DNA of 64,000 bases from Curtobacterium sp. PhB115 (lineage in GTDB: Bacteria > Actinomycetota > Actinomycetes > Actinomycetales > Microbacteriaceae), in assembly GCF_003752025.1 (NCBI RefSeq), contig NZ_RJKR01000005.1, positions 1,052,491-1,116,490 on the forward strand, read 5' to 3'. This document shows positions 8,755 to 17,440 of this stretch, in pieces. The notes beneath the pieces are model-generated. The model was not told the DNA's origin. It saw only the letters and a list, made by a program, of their open reading frames with translations, and did not search any database. The position numbers and the translations under genes are program-made. Position 1 is the stretch's first letter. Every line of letters begins with the position of its first letter.

Positions 8755-8781
8755 CGTTCCCACGACGTCGCCACGATCTGA
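8740..8781. repeat. 15-bp direct repeat spanning the SDR stop codon
   Basis: GTCGCCACGATCTGA occurs at 8740-8754 (the end of the SDR gene) and again at 8767-8781, just before the next ribosome binding site; a small tandem duplication of the 3' end is likely. Confidence 0.7.
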
Positions 8782-8794
8782 ACCAGGAGGCACG

Positions 8795-9988
8795 ATGACC
8801 GACTACCGCTACCTCATCGTCGGCGGCGGGATGGTCGCCGACTCCGCCGCTCGAGGCGTCCGGGAGATCGACCCGGACGGCTCGATCGGCATCGTCAGCG
8901 AGGACGTCGACCGGCCGTACGCACGACCGGCGCTGTCCAAGAAGCTGTGGACGGACCCCGAGTTCGACTGGGACGAGAAGGTCGACCTGCACACCGAGGA
9001 GACCGGGGCGACCTTCGTCCTCGGGACCCGGGTGACGGCGATCGACCGCACCGGGAAGACCGTCACGACCGACGACGGCGCCACCCACGGCTACGAGCGC
9101 CTGCTCATCGCCACGGGTGGGAAGCCGCGCAGCCTGCCGGGCCTCGAGCCGTCCGAGCGTGTCCTCGACTACCGCAGCGCGGCCGACTACCGGCGTCTGC
9201 GCGCCCTGGCCGACGCCGGAGCGCACGTCGCCGTCGTCGGCGGCGGGTACATCGGCACCGAGATCGCGGCTGGCGTCGTGCAGAACGGCGCTCGCGTGAC
9301 CCTGGTCGACCCGGACGAGATCGTCGGCGGACGGATGTTCCCCGAGGACCTGGCGACGGCCTTCCAGCAGCGCTTCGTCGACCACGGCGTCGAGCTCCGG
9401 CTCGGCCGACGGGTCACCTCCGGCTCCGAGACGGACACGGGCGTCGTCCTCACGCTCGACGACGGCTCCGTGGTCGAGGCCGACGCCGTCGTCGTCGGAC
9501 TCGGCATCGAACCCGCGACCGCACTCGCAGCCGACGCCGGACTCACCGTCCGGGACGGCATCCTCGTGTCGTCGACCCTGCGCACCGACGACGACTCGGT
9601 GTTCGCCGCGGGTGACGTCGCCGAGTACCCGGACCGGATCCTCGGCACCCGTCGCGTCGAGCACGTCGACAACGCGCAGCAGCAGGGGCGCCAGGCGGGG
9701 CGCAACCTCGCCGACGCCGACGAGACCTACGACCACACGCCGATGTTCTACTCCGACGTCTTCGACATGGGGTACGAGGCGGTCGGACAGGTCTCGACCT
9801 CGCTCCGCACGCTCGAGGACTGGCAGGAACCGACGGTCACCGGCGTCGTCTACTACCTCGACGACGACCAGCTCGTGCGCGGGATCCTGCTCTGGAACGT
9901 GTGGGACAAGACCGACGAGGCCCGGAAGGTCCTCGCCGAGGCGCACGCCCTGACGACGGACATGCTGCCGGGCCGCATCACGGCCTGA
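8795..9988 (+). CDS. FAD-dependent pyridine nucleotide-disulphide oxidoreductase (ferredoxin reductase-like)
   Basis: A 397-residue two-dinucleotide-fold flavoprotein. The FAD motif IVGGGMVADSAA is at about residues 8-19, the NAD(P)H motif VVGGGYIGTEIAAGV at about 148-162, and the FAD-ribityl motif VFAAGDVAEYP near 270. There is no CxxC active site, so it belongs with rubredoxin/ferredoxin reductases rather than disulphide reductases. CCAGGAGG lies a few bases before the ATG. It lies 40 bases after the SDR gene and is probably the last gene of the dps operon, which ends at the 22-bp hairpin downstream. Confidence 0.9.
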   Translation: MTDYRYLIVGGGMVADSAARGVREIDPDGSIGIVSEDVDRPYARPALSKKLWTDPEFDWDEKVDLHTEETGATFVLGTRVTAIDRTGKTVTTDDGATHGYERLLIATGGKPRSLPGLEPSERVLDYRSAADYRRLRALADAGAHVAVVGGGYIGTEIAAGVVQNGARVTLVDPDEIVGGRMFPEDLATAFQQRFVDHGVELRLGRRVTSGSETDTGVVLTLDDGSVVEADAVVVGLGIEPATALAADAGLTVRDGILVSSTLRTDDDSVFAAGDVAEYPDRILGTRRVEHVDNAQQQGRQAGRNLADADETYDHTPMFYSDVFDMGYEAVGQVSTSLRTLEDWQEPTVTGVVYYLDDDQLVRGILLWNVWDKTDEARKVLAEAHALTTDMLPGRITA

Positions 9989-10018
9989 CCGGAGCGCTGG
10001 TCGCCCTGGACGCGACCG

Positions 10019-10065
10019 ACTGGAGGCCCGGTGCCGGTCCCGTGGACCGGCACCGGGCCTCCAGT
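10019..10065. terminator. Perfect 22-bp hairpin terminator (GGAGGCCCG family)
   Basis: Arms 10019-10040 and 10044-10065 are fully complementary around a 3-base loop. The hairpin sits between two convergent genes and can serve both. Confidence 0.85.
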
Positions 10066-10085
10066 GCGTGCGTCGAGAGCCCCGC

Positions 10086-11165
10086 TCAGCGCGCCTTGCG
10101 GGCTTCGGGGGCGACCGTGTCCAGGACCGCTGCGCGGTCGGCCGGGTCGACCGGCAGGTCGTCGCCGTCCGCCATCGCGACGGCGTGTGCGGACTTCGCC
10201 GCCTCGAGGGTCTCGTCGTCGTTCCGCGCCATGCCGAACAGCTCGACGAACCGCGACTTGACGAGCAGCCAGGCCTCGCCGGGGGCGAGTCGCGACAGGT
10301 CCGACGCCGTCGAGTCGTCGCGGACCCGCTGCAGCGAGGAGACCCCGCGGTCCGGCAGGTCACCGGCGACGTGCGCGACCGCCAGCCGGGCCACCGCGTC
10401 GGCCTGCGCGTGCATCACCGAGTGGGCGCCGTCGACGACCTCGCGGAGGACCGCGTACGGGAACACCCGCGCGAGCCGGCGGATCCAGTCCCGCGGCACC
10501 ATCGCGTCGTGCTCACCACGGACGATGAGGGTCCGCGCCTGCACCAGGGCGGCACGCTCCTCGATCGGGAACGCGATCATCCGCGGCAGGACCTTGCTGA
10601 ACCAGTGCCAGCCGCACAGGACGTACGCTGTGATCCCGTGCCAGCGGACCGCAGCGGGCTCGTGCAGCGTCGACCGCAGGAACCGCCACGCGGACTGCCG
10701 GACGGTGCGCGCGTGCGAGTCCACCACCGGGCTGATCAGGACGAGGTCGGACAGCTCCGGACGACGCGATGCCACCTCGGTCACCACCTGCGTGCCCATC
10801 GAGTGGCCGACGAGCACCGGGTCCTCGAGACCGAGGTCGTCGAGGACCTTCTCGACCGCGTCGGCGTACCGCTCGATCGAGACCTTGCCCCGGAAGCGCG
10901 GCACGCCCGCGAACCCGGGCAGGTCCAGCGCGTGCACCGGACCGTTCTCGTTCAGGTGCGGGGCGAGCCGCTCGTAGTAGGTGGCCGCGATGCCGAGGCC
11001 GGCGACGAGCACGAAGGCCCGCTCGCCCGGCTCACCGATGGAGCTGACGCGGACGTAGGTGCCGTCGACGGCGACCCGGTCCACCTCCACCGTCACGTCG
11101 GCGTTCTCCGCCTGCGCGAGTTCGCTCGCCGGGTCCGGGGTGGCTGCCGTGTGCTCGTCGTTCAC
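10086..11165 (-). CDS. Alpha/beta hydrolase
   Basis: A 359-residue alpha/beta-hydrolase fold protein. The nucleophile elbow GHSMGTQ places Ser122; GEHDAMV (about 230) and DGAHSVMH (about 263) supply the likely acid and histidine of the triad. The cap region holds a hydrophobic YVLCGWHWF stretch. The C-terminal 90 residues after the fold are an unassigned helical extension. It starts with GTG. Esterase, lipase or haloalkane-type activity cannot be separated by eye. Confidence 0.87.
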   Translation of the reverse strand: MNDEHTAATPDPASELAQAENADVTVEVDRVAVDGTYVRVSSIGEPGERAFVLVAGLGIAATYYERLAPHLNENGPVHALDLPGFAGVPRFRGKVSIERYADAVEKVLDDLGLEDPVLVGHSMGTQVVTEVASRRPELSDLVLISPVVDSHARTVRQSAWRFLRSTLHEPAAVRWHGITAYVLCGWHWFSKVLPRMIAFPIEERAALVQARTLIVRGEHDAMVPRDWIRRLARVFPYAVLREVVDGAHSVMHAQADAVARLAVAHVAGDLPDRGVSSLQRVRDDSTASDLSRLAPGEAWLLVKSRFVELFGMARNDDETLEAAKSAHAVAMADGDDLPVDPADRAAVLDTVAPEARKAR

Positions 11166-11235
11166 GTGGGTCTCCTCGGGTCGGGCGAGCGCCCACGATA
11201 CCCGCCGTGCTGCCCGCCGGACGCCGCCGCTGCCG

Positions 11236-12111
11236 TCAGCCGCTGAACGTGTTCGCGGGGAAGCCGTGCACCCGCGTCGGCACCGCGAGGACCGCCCCCG
11301 ACGCCGGGGACTGCTCGAGCTGCTCCTCGGTGAGGTTCTCGCGTGCGGTGCCGACGAAGAGCGTGGCCATGTCCGGGCCGCCGAACGCCACGGACGTCAC
11401 GTTCGGTGCGGGGAGCTCGACCGTCTCGAGGTGCGACCCGTCCGGGCCGTACCGCTCCACCCGGCCGCCGCCGTAGATCGCACTCCAGGAACAGCCCTCG
11501 TCGTCGCGCACCAGACCGTCGTGGGCGGCGCCGACGACGAACGGTTCGAGTTCACCGAGCTCGCCGTCCGGACCGTAGGACCCGCGGTAGACCGTCGACG
11601 CGCTGGTGTCCGTGACGTACATGACGCTGCCGTCGTCCGACCACTCGATGCCGTTCGTGACGCCGAAGCCGCCGCGGAGCAGCCGGGTCGTGCCGTCGGG
11701 CTCGATCGAGTACAGGGCGCCGTCGGGCTCCCCCGTCGTCAGGTTCATGCTGCCCACCAGGAACCGGCCGAACGGGTCGCACTTGCCCTCGTTGAACCGG
11801 ATGCCGGCCGTGGCGTGCTCGACCCGGGCGATCTCGCGCTCGATCGCGCCCTCGGCGTCGGTCACCACCACGGAGTCCCCGAGCGCTGCGACGAAGCCGC
11901 CGGAGGCCCGTGGCTGGAACGACGCGAGCGGCGGCGGGAGCGGGACACTCGAGACCGCGGTCCCGTGCGCGTCGGCGGTGTTCAGGGTGCCGAGGGTGAT
12001 GTCGGTCCACCGGAGCAGCTGGGCGGACGGGTCCCAGACGATGCTCTCGGCGAGGACGGCTCGGGCGTCGGAGAAGACGGTGGCGGGGCCGGTCGTCGCG
12101 CTGCTGCTCAT
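11236..12111 (-). CDS. SMP-30/gluconolactonase-family protein
   Basis: A 291-residue six-bladed beta-propeller of the SMP-30/Gnl family, which hydrolyses sugar lactones using a bound divalent metal. Seen are the early ESIVWDPSAQLLRWTDI (metal-binding Glu), GIRFNEGKCDPFGRFLVGSM, and the strongly conserved NGIEWSDDGSVMYVTDT segment with Asn and Asp ligands. No Shine-Dalgarno at usable distance; TAGACC lies 6 bases before the ATG. It is monocistronic and likely works in sugar acid catabolism. Confidence 0.9.
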   Translation of the reverse strand: MSSSATTGPATVFSDARAVLAESIVWDPSAQLLRWTDITLGTLNTADAHGTAVSSVPLPPPLASFQPRASGGFVAALGDSVVVTDAEGAIEREIARVEHATAGIRFNEGKCDPFGRFLVGSMNLTTGEPDGALYSIEPDGTTRLLRGGFGVTNGIEWSDDGSVMYVTDTSASTVYRGSYGPDGELGELEPFVVGAAHDGLVRDDEGCSWSAIYGGGRVERYGPDGSHLETVELPAPNVTSVAFGGPDMATLFVGTARENLTEEQLEQSPASGAVLAVPTRVHGFPANTFSG

Positions 12112-12117
12112 GCCTCC

Positions 12118-12123
12118 GGTCTA
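12118..12123 (-). promoter_or_regulatory. -10 box TAGACC for leaderless SMP-30 gene
   Basis: On the minus strand TAGACC is followed by 6 bases and the ATG at 12111. Confidence 0.45.
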
Positions 12124-12202
12124 CCGGCGACGGCTCCGTGGTCCCCCAGCCGTCGTGCCGCCGCCGCCGCTGCCGCTCCGCTCCGCCGCCGCCACTTCAC
12201 GG

Positions 12203-12256
12203 GCTGGGCGACACCTCACGGGGCGACGGGCGCGTGAAGTGTCGCTGGGCGCGAAA
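12203..12256. repeat. Dispersed palindrome, GCGACA-TTCACG family, copy 1
   Basis: A diverged palindrome between the SMP-30 and DUF1206 genes. The right half CGTGAAGTGTCGCTGGGCGC matches the family consensus; the left half (12203-12220) has about four mismatches to it. Other copies: 37629-37688, 48301-48360, 53311-53366. Confidence 0.65.
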
Positions 12257-12287
12257 GGTCGAGCGCTCGCGGGCGGAGCGCGAGCGC

Positions 12288-13121
12288 TCAGAGGCGGGCG
12301 TAGCGCGCGCGGAAGAAGCTGTAGACGCCGAAGGCCAGGAACCCGATGCCGATGACCACGAGGACGAACACGCCACCGGGCATGCTCCGGATCGCGTCGA
12401 ACGCCCCGTCGAGGCCGGTCGCCTGGTCGGGGTCACTCTGCAGCCCGGCCACGCCGATGAGCACACCGACGATCGCGACCGCGATGCCCTTGAGGACGTA
12501 GCCGACCACCCCGAGCACGGTGATGACCCGTTCGACCGACCGCGGCGGCCGCACGAGCTGCTTCCAGAACGAGCGCCGGCAGCCGATCACGACGAGGCCG
12601 ATCCCGATCGCGACCGCGATCGCCCCGGCGAGGAGCAGCACGAACACGCCACCGGGGGTCGCGAGGGTCTTCGCCGCGGCACTCTGCGACGAGCTGCTGG
12701 AGCTCGAGCCGGCACCGAGCGCGTACGAGGCCGACGAGTACGCGATCACGCCGTAGACCACGGCCTTCGCGACGTCCTTGAACCGGGCGAGCCAACCCCG
12801 GGTGCTGTCCGACCGACCGCCGACGACCGCCTCGAGGACCAGCCGCACGGTCAGCGCTGCCGTACCGATCGCGATCGCCCAGAGCAGGAACACCCCGCCG
12901 GGCACCGCAGCGATCTGCTGCAGAGCGCCGGACTGGTCGGTCTCGCCGCCCGAGGACGCGTTGCCGACGCCGAGCAGGATCGCGAGGTACCCGATCAGCA
13001 GGTGCACGATGCCGCTGCCGACGAAGCCGGCCCGTGCGGTCGTCTCGAACCAGCGGCTGTCCGCGACCCGCTTCGCTTCGCGTCCGGTCTTCCGGGCCGC
13101 CTGTTCCGCCTGTTCACTCAC
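12288..13121 (-). CDS. DUF1206 family membrane protein
   Basis: A 277-residue integral membrane protein. It shows three repeated modules, each beginning with a Gly/Ala-rich helix and containing a PGGVF motif (AAVPGGVFLL, ATPGGVFVLL, SMPGGVFVLV), the recognisable pattern of DUF1206; six hydrophobic helices are predicted. A Ser-rich loop (about 140-150) separates modules one and two. The GTG at 13121 starts VSEQAEQAARKTGREAKRVADS, an amphipathic cytoplasmic head; earlier codons would cross a terminator-like hairpin. Function unknown. Confidence 0.85.
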   Translation of the reverse strand: MSEQAEQAARKTGREAKRVADSRWFETTARAGFVGSGIVHLLIGYLAILLGVGNASSGGETDQSGALQQIAAVPGGVFLLWAIAIGTAALTVRLVLEAVVGGRSDSTRGWLARFKDVAKAVVYGVIAYSSASYALGAGSSSSSSSQSAAAKTLATPGGVFVLLLAGAIAVAIGIGLVVIGCRRSFWKQLVRPPRSVERVITVLGVVGYVLKGIAVAIVGVLIGVAGLQSDPDQATGLDGAFDAIRSMPGGVFVLVVIGIGFLAFGVYSFFRARYARL

Positions 13122-13190
13122 GCCATCGAGCGTGCCCGACGCGCGCCGGTCTGTCCGGGCCGCGCCGGGCGGTCGACCGGACCCGACGTC

Positions 13191-13232
13191 GGACTGGAGG
13201 CGCGGGGCGGGCAGCACCCGTGCCTCCAGTCC
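13191..13232. terminator. Hairpin terminator after rtcB
   Basis: Arms 13191-13206 and 13217-13232 pair with one mismatch, 17 bases downstream of the rtcB stop on the minus strand. It belongs to the (C/G)TGGAGGC hairpin family. Confidence 0.75.
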
Positions 13233-13248
13233 GAGGGGACGCGCAGCG

Positions 13249-14415
13249 TCAGTCACCCTTCACGTTGACGACCTGCCGCAGCGTGTGCCGGACCGCGACG
13301 AGGTCCGACGCGTCCGCCATCACCTGGTCGATCGGCTTGTACGCCGCCGGGATCTCGTCGAGGAACGCATCCGTGTCGCGGTACTCGATCCCGACCATCG
13401 CCTCGCGCAGCTGCTCGTGGGTGAAGGTCCGGCGGGCGGCACTCCGCGAGAAGAGCCGGCCGGCACCGTGCGGCGACGACTCGAGCGACGGCTTGTTGCC
13501 GAGGCCCTCGACGACGTACGACGCGGTCCCCATCGACCCGGGGATCAGGCCCGCCTGTCCCGCCTTCGCCTGGATCGCGCCCTTCCGGGACACCCACACC
13601 GACTTGCCCCAGTGCGTCTCACGCTGGGTGAAGTTGTGGTGGCAGTTGATCCGCTCGAGCTCGTCGACCGGGGACCCGAGCACCTCGGACAGCTGCCGGA
13701 CGACGCGGTCCATCATCTCCTCGCGGTTGAGCAGCGCGAAGTGCTGGGCCCACCGCAGCTCGGCGATGTACCGGTCGAACTCGGGCGTGCCCTCGACCAG
13801 GTACGCCAGGTCGGGGTCGGCGAGCTGGATCCACCAGCGCTCCATCAGCCGCTTCGCGACCTTGATGTGCCGCTGGGCGATCTTGTTGCCGACGCCACGC
13901 GAGCCGGAGTGCAGGAAGGTCCAGACCCGGTCCTCCTCGTCGAGGGAGACCTCGATGAAGTGGTTGCCGGACCCGAGCGTGCCGAGCTGGTTGCGCCAGC
14001 CGCCGTGCACGCCGTCCGGGTCGAACCCGGCGGTCTCGGCCATGGCCTCGAGCTCCGCGATCCGGGGCGCGGCGGTCGCCACGATCTTCCGGTTCGACGC
14101 ACCGGCCGACAGCGGGATCGCGCGCTCGATCTGCTCGCGCAGCCCCTGCAGGTCCTCGGGCAGGTCGCCCTTGGTGAACTGGGTCCTGACCGCGATCATG
14201 CCGCAGCCGATGTCCACACCGACGGCCGCCGGCATGATCGCGCCGAGGGTCGGGATGACCGAACCGACGGTCGCACCGAGTCCGAGGTGGGCATCGGGCA
14301 TCAGGGCCAGGTGCGGGAACACGAACGGCATGCGCGCGGTCGTGCGGGCCTGCTGCTCCGTGTTGTCCTCGAGCATCGAGGCCCAGCTGAGCAATCGGTC
14401 GTTGATCTTCTCCAT
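13249..14415 (-). CDS. rtcB: RtcB RNA-splicing ligase
   Basis: A 388-residue RtcB homologue, which joins 2',3'-cyclic phosphate or 3'-phosphate RNA ends to 5'-OH ends using GTP and Mn2+. Key motifs are all present: VGVDIGCGM (metal Asp and Cys), GSGNHFIEV, FLHSGSRGVGN (His ligands), INCHHNFTQRETHWG, PGSMGTASYVVEG and SSPHGAGR with the guanylylated histidine. The ATG at 14415 gives the compact bacterial form. A possible small gene lies upstream on the same strand. RtcB in bacteria is tied to RNA repair after ribotoxin damage or stress. Confidence 0.94.
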   Translation of the reverse strand: MEKINDRLLSWASMLEDNTEQQARTTARMPFVFPHLALMPDAHLGLGATVGSVIPTLGAIMPAAVGVDIGCGMIAVRTQFTKGDLPEDLQGLREQIERAIPLSAGASNRKIVATAAPRIAELEAMAETAGFDPDGVHGGWRNQLGTLGSGNHFIEVSLDEEDRVWTFLHSGSRGVGNKIAQRHIKVAKRLMERWWIQLADPDLAYLVEGTPEFDRYIAELRWAQHFALLNREEMMDRVVRQLSEVLGSPVDELERINCHHNFTQRETHWGKSVWVSRKGAIQAKAGQAGLIPGSMGTASYVVEGLGNKPSLESSPHGAGRLFSRSAARRTFTHEQLREAMVGIEYRDTDAFLDEIPAAYKPIDQVMADASDLVAVRHTLRQVVNVKGD

Positions 14416-14566
14416 GGTGTCGTCTCGCTTTCGTGACGGTCTTCGATGACGGTCCGAGGCGGAATCCGGCTGCCGTTCCGTGCTGCGGTGCGGCGTTCGG
14501 AGGGGCAGCGTCGGGAGGTGACGCCCCGGGCCGGGTGGGCACGGGGCGTCTGGTGACGTCGCGTGC

Positions 14567-14674
14567 CTACGCGGGATAGCTGGAGGACTGCTGCTCGCGC
14601 TGCTGTTCGGGCAGCACGACGAGCGTGTCGAGCTGGAGCTCGACTCGCTGTTCGCTGTGCTGCACGGCGCGCAT
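14567..14674 (-). CDS. Possible 35-residue Gln-rich small protein upstream of rtcB
   Basis: A short frame on the rtcB strand with GGAAGGA about 7 bases before its ATG. The product begins MRAVQHSEQRVELQLDTLVV and ends SSSYPA, with seven glutamines. It ends 151 bases before rtcB. The good ribosome binding site and position behind an inverted-repeat promoter region support translation, but conservation is unknown. The remaining 14416-14566 stretch shows no gene. Confidence 0.45.
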   Translation of the reverse strand: MRAVQHSEQRVELQLDTLVVLPEQQREQQSSSYPA

Positions 14675-14707
14675 GCGCGGTCCTTCCGAGGTGCCCGGGA
14701 CGGGCGG

Positions 14708-14809
14708 TCCTGCCGGTGGGCAGGAGGACCGACAGTAGTTCGACACGCCCGGGGTGCACAAGTCACGCCGGGCGTGTCGTGCGTTCTCGACGCGTTGTCG
14801 TGCGTTCTC
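14708..14809 (-). promoter_or_regulatory. Regulatory region upstream of small ORF/rtcB: hairpin, 12-bp inverted repeat, 14-bp direct repeats
   Basis: From the small gene outward: a 7-bp stem hairpin (14708-14725), a perfect 12-bp inverted repeat CGACACGCCCGG/CCGGGCGTGTCG (14741-14752, 14768-14779) and the direct repeat TGTCGTGCGTTCTC at 14775-14788 and 14796-14809 (21-bp period). This much repeat structure in one leader suggests operator sites for a dedicated regulator. Confidence 0.5.
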
Positions 14810-14894
14810 CACATCCTGGAGGCGCGGCGCGGGTTCTCCACAGCGGGGTACGGCCGCCTGATGGTCGCGCCCACGGCCAGGGCAGGCTGGGCAC

Positions 14895-16721
14895 ATGACG
14901 GAGCGCACCCGAGACACCCCCGACGCGGTCGACAACGACGAACGCAGCAACGGGTACGTCCCGCTCCGCTCCTACGGAGCGATCGGCGACGGCCGCACCG
15001 TCGCCCTCATCGCCGCCGACGGCCGGATCGACTGGCTGCCGATCCCGTCGATGGACTCCCCGCCCGTCTTCGCCAGCATCCTCGACGCCGAGCACGGCGG
15101 ACACATCGCGTTGCGGCCGACCGGCGACGCCTCCGCATCACGCGAGTACATCCCCGGCACGAACGTCCTCGTCACGACGTGGACCACGGACTCCGGCACC
15201 TGCACCGTCACGGACGCGATGGTGACCGGTGTCGCCGGACGTCTGCCGTGGGCCGAGATCGGCCGCTGCGTCCAGGGCGTCGACGGCACCGTGGAGCTCG
15301 AGTGGGCCGTCGTGCCCGGCACCCTGCTGAACACCGCCGAGCCGAGGCGTCTCGACACCGTGAACGGCACCGTCGTCGGGGTCGACGGCATCACGATCGC
15401 GATCGTCGAGCAGGGGTTCGACCCCGTGCACGAGGACGGACCGCGCTTCTCCGGCCGCTTCACGACCTCGGCCGACTCGGAGCACATCCTGACGATCGTC
15501 GGCACGCACGACGAGCCGATCTTCATGCCCGACCCGGAACAGAGCATGCAGGGCATCGACCGGACCATCCGGAACTGGTCGACGTGGTCGGAGGAGTTCG
15601 CCTACGACGGCCCCTGGGCGGATGCCGTCCAGCGCAGTGCCCTCGCCCTGAAGCTCCTCATCTACTCCCCCACCGGGGCGATCGCCGCGGCGCCGACGAC
15701 GAGCCTGCCCGAGGACCGCAGCGGTGGGAAGAACTGGGACTACCGGTTCGCCTGGGTGCGCGACCTGTCGTACACCGTGCACGCACTGACGAGCTTCGGG
15801 TTGCGCGAGGAGACGCACGCCGCAGTGTCCTGGGTGATCCGCACCATCGCCGAACACGGCGACAGCATGCCGATCTTCTACGAACTCGACGGCTCGGACT
15901 CCGACGGCGTGCACGAGCGCGACGTCCCGGGGTGGGACGGCATCGGGCCGGTGACCGAGGGCAACCGGGCGAGCGACCAGCTGCAGCTCGGCGTCTGGGG
16001 CGACGTGTTCGAGATCATGCGCCAGTACGTGCGCGCCGGCAACGTGCTCGACCGCAAGACCGCCGCGACGCTCGAGGGGCTCGCCGACGACGCCTGCAAG
16101 CGGTGGGAGCAGCCCGACGCCGGCATGTGGGAGCTCGAGGAGACCCACCACTACACGACGAGCAAGATCGGCTGCTGGCAGGCGCTCGACGCCGCCGTGG
16201 AGCTCCACGACGCCGGCCAGATCGAGGGCACCCGCGACATGTGGGTGAAGAACCGGGAGCTCATCGAGGACTGGGTCGCCGAGCACGGGTGGAACGAGGA
16301 ACTCGGCCACTACGTGATGCACCCGGACACCGATGCGCTGGACTGCTCGATCCTGCTGCACGCCATGTCGGCCTTCGACCGCGGCCCCCGCATGTCGGCG
16401 ACGATCGACGCGATCCGCGAGCAGCTGCAGCGCGGCCCGCTCGTCTACCGGTACTCCGGGATCGAGGACGAGGAGAGCCCGTTCGTGGCTTGCTCGTTCT
16501 GGCTCGTGGCCGCTCTCGCCTGCGTCGGGCGGCAGGACGAGGCGCGCGCGCTGATGGACGAGATGGTCGCACAGGGCAACGACGTCGGACTGTTCAGCGA
16601 GATGATCAGCGAGGACGGTTCCTTCATGGGCAACCTGCCGCAGGGACTGTCGCACCTCGCGCTCATCCAGGCAGCGCTGACCGTCCAGGAGATGAGTGGC
16701 GAGGACGACGCCGCCGCGTGA
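14895..16721 (+). CDS. Glycoside hydrolase family 15 protein (glucoamylase/trehalase-like)
   Basis: A 608-residue cytoplasmic GH15 protein without signal peptide. The N-terminal beta-sandwich starts YVPLRSYGAIGDGRTVALIAADGRIDWLPIPSMDSP, typical of the family; the (alpha/alpha)6 barrel carries NWDYRFAWVRDLSYTV, FYELDGS, and the catalytic-acid-bearing LGVWGDVFEIM and WELEETHHYTTSKIGCW segments. Actinobacterial members include trehalases and alpha-glucan hydrolases. It starts at ATG 14895, and DUF1992 follows 13 bases downstream, probably in the same message. Confidence 0.9.
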   Translation: MTERTRDTPDAVDNDERSNGYVPLRSYGAIGDGRTVALIAADGRIDWLPIPSMDSPPVFASILDAEHGGHIALRPTGDASASREYIPGTNVLVTTWTTDSGTCTVTDAMVTGVAGRLPWAEIGRCVQGVDGTVELEWAVVPGTLLNTAEPRRLDTVNGTVVGVDGITIAIVEQGFDPVHEDGPRFSGRFTTSADSEHILTIVGTHDEPIFMPDPEQSMQGIDRTIRNWSTWSEEFAYDGPWADAVQRSALALKLLIYSPTGAIAAAPTTSLPEDRSGGKNWDYRFAWVRDLSYTVHALTSFGLREETHAAVSWVIRTIAEHGDSMPIFYELDGSDSDGVHERDVPGWDGIGPVTEGNRASDQLQLGVWGDVFEIMRQYVRAGNVLDRKTAATLEGLADDACKRWEQPDAGMWELEETHHYTTSKIGCWQALDAAVELHDAGQIEGTRDMWVKNRELIEDWVAEHGWNEELGHYVMHPDTDALDCSILLHAMSAFDRGPRMSATIDAIREQLQRGPLVYRYSGIEDEESPFVACSFWLVAALACVGRQDEARALMDEMVAQGNDVGLFSEMISEDGSFMGNLPQGLSHLALIQAALTVQEMSGEDDAAA

Positions 16722-16734
16722 TCATGGACTGACG

Positions 16735-17337
16735 ATGAACGACGTCGATGCACGGATGGACCGGCTGCGACGAGCCGCGCGGTACCGGTACCAGCAGCTC
16801 GTGGACAGCGAGATCGAACGCGGCTCCCTCGACCCGGACGAGGTGCGCGAGGAACGCCGCCAGCTCCGGGCCGCCGACGTGGCCGCGAACGCCAGGGCCC
16901 GGATCGAGGAAGCCGAACGCCGCGGCGTCTTCGAGGGCAACCCGTACCACGGCAAGCCGTTGCCGGGGAACGACGGGCAGCACGACCCGGACTGGTGGAT
17001 CCGCTCGAAGATCGAACGCGAGGACATCCGCGGGATCGCTCCGCCCGCGCTCGCGCTCCGCACCGAGGACGCCGACCTCGACGATGCGCTCGATGCGCTG
17101 ACGGTCGAGGCCGACGTCCGTGCGGTGCTCGAGGACTTCAACGCCCGTGTGAAGGAAGCCCGGCGGCAGTTGCTCGGCGGGCCGCCGGTCGTGACGCCGA
17201 TGCGGGACGTGGACGCGGAACTCGTCGCGTGGCACGAGCGGCGGGAAACCAGGCTCGCGGCGGCGGCGGCCACCGCGGCAGCCCGAGCAGCGGAGTCGGC
17301 GGACCGGCCGCGTCGGTGGTGGCGCCGGCGGCGGTGA
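16735..17337 (+). CDS. DUF1992 (DnaJ-homologue subfamily C member 28-like) protein
   Basis: A 200-residue protein. The region RARIEEAERRGVFEGNPYHGKPL followed by DPDWWIRSKIEREDI (about residues 55-95) is the DUF1992 signature, found in DNAJC28-like proteins but here without a J domain. The C-terminus is Ala/Arg-rich. It starts 13 bases after the GH15 gene and ends before a perfect 27-bp bidirectional terminator. Function unknown. Confidence 0.85.
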   Translation: MNDVDARMDRLRRAARYRYQQLVDSEIERGSLDPDEVREERRQLRAADVAANARARIEEAERRGVFEGNPYHGKPLPGNDGQHDPDWWIRSKIEREDIRGIAPPALALRTEDADLDDALDALTVEADVRAVLEDFNARVKEARRQLLGGPPVVTPMRDVDAELVAWHERRETRLAAAAATAAARAAESADRPRRWWRRRR

Positions 17338-17379
17338 GCAGTGAGCGCTGTGCGTCCGCGTGGCGTCGCCGTGTTCCGC

Positions 17380-17435
17380 ACGACGAAGATCGGCCCGGAC
17401 CACGTGTTCACGTGGTCCGGGCCGATCTTCGTCGT
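17380..17435. terminator. Perfect 27-bp bidirectional hairpin terminator
   Basis: Arms 17380-17406 and 17409-17435 are exact complements with almost no loop. It separates the convergent DUF1992 and secreted-protein genes and is the longest perfect hairpin in the window with a clear terminator position. Confidence 0.85.
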
Positions 17436-17440
17436 GGGTG

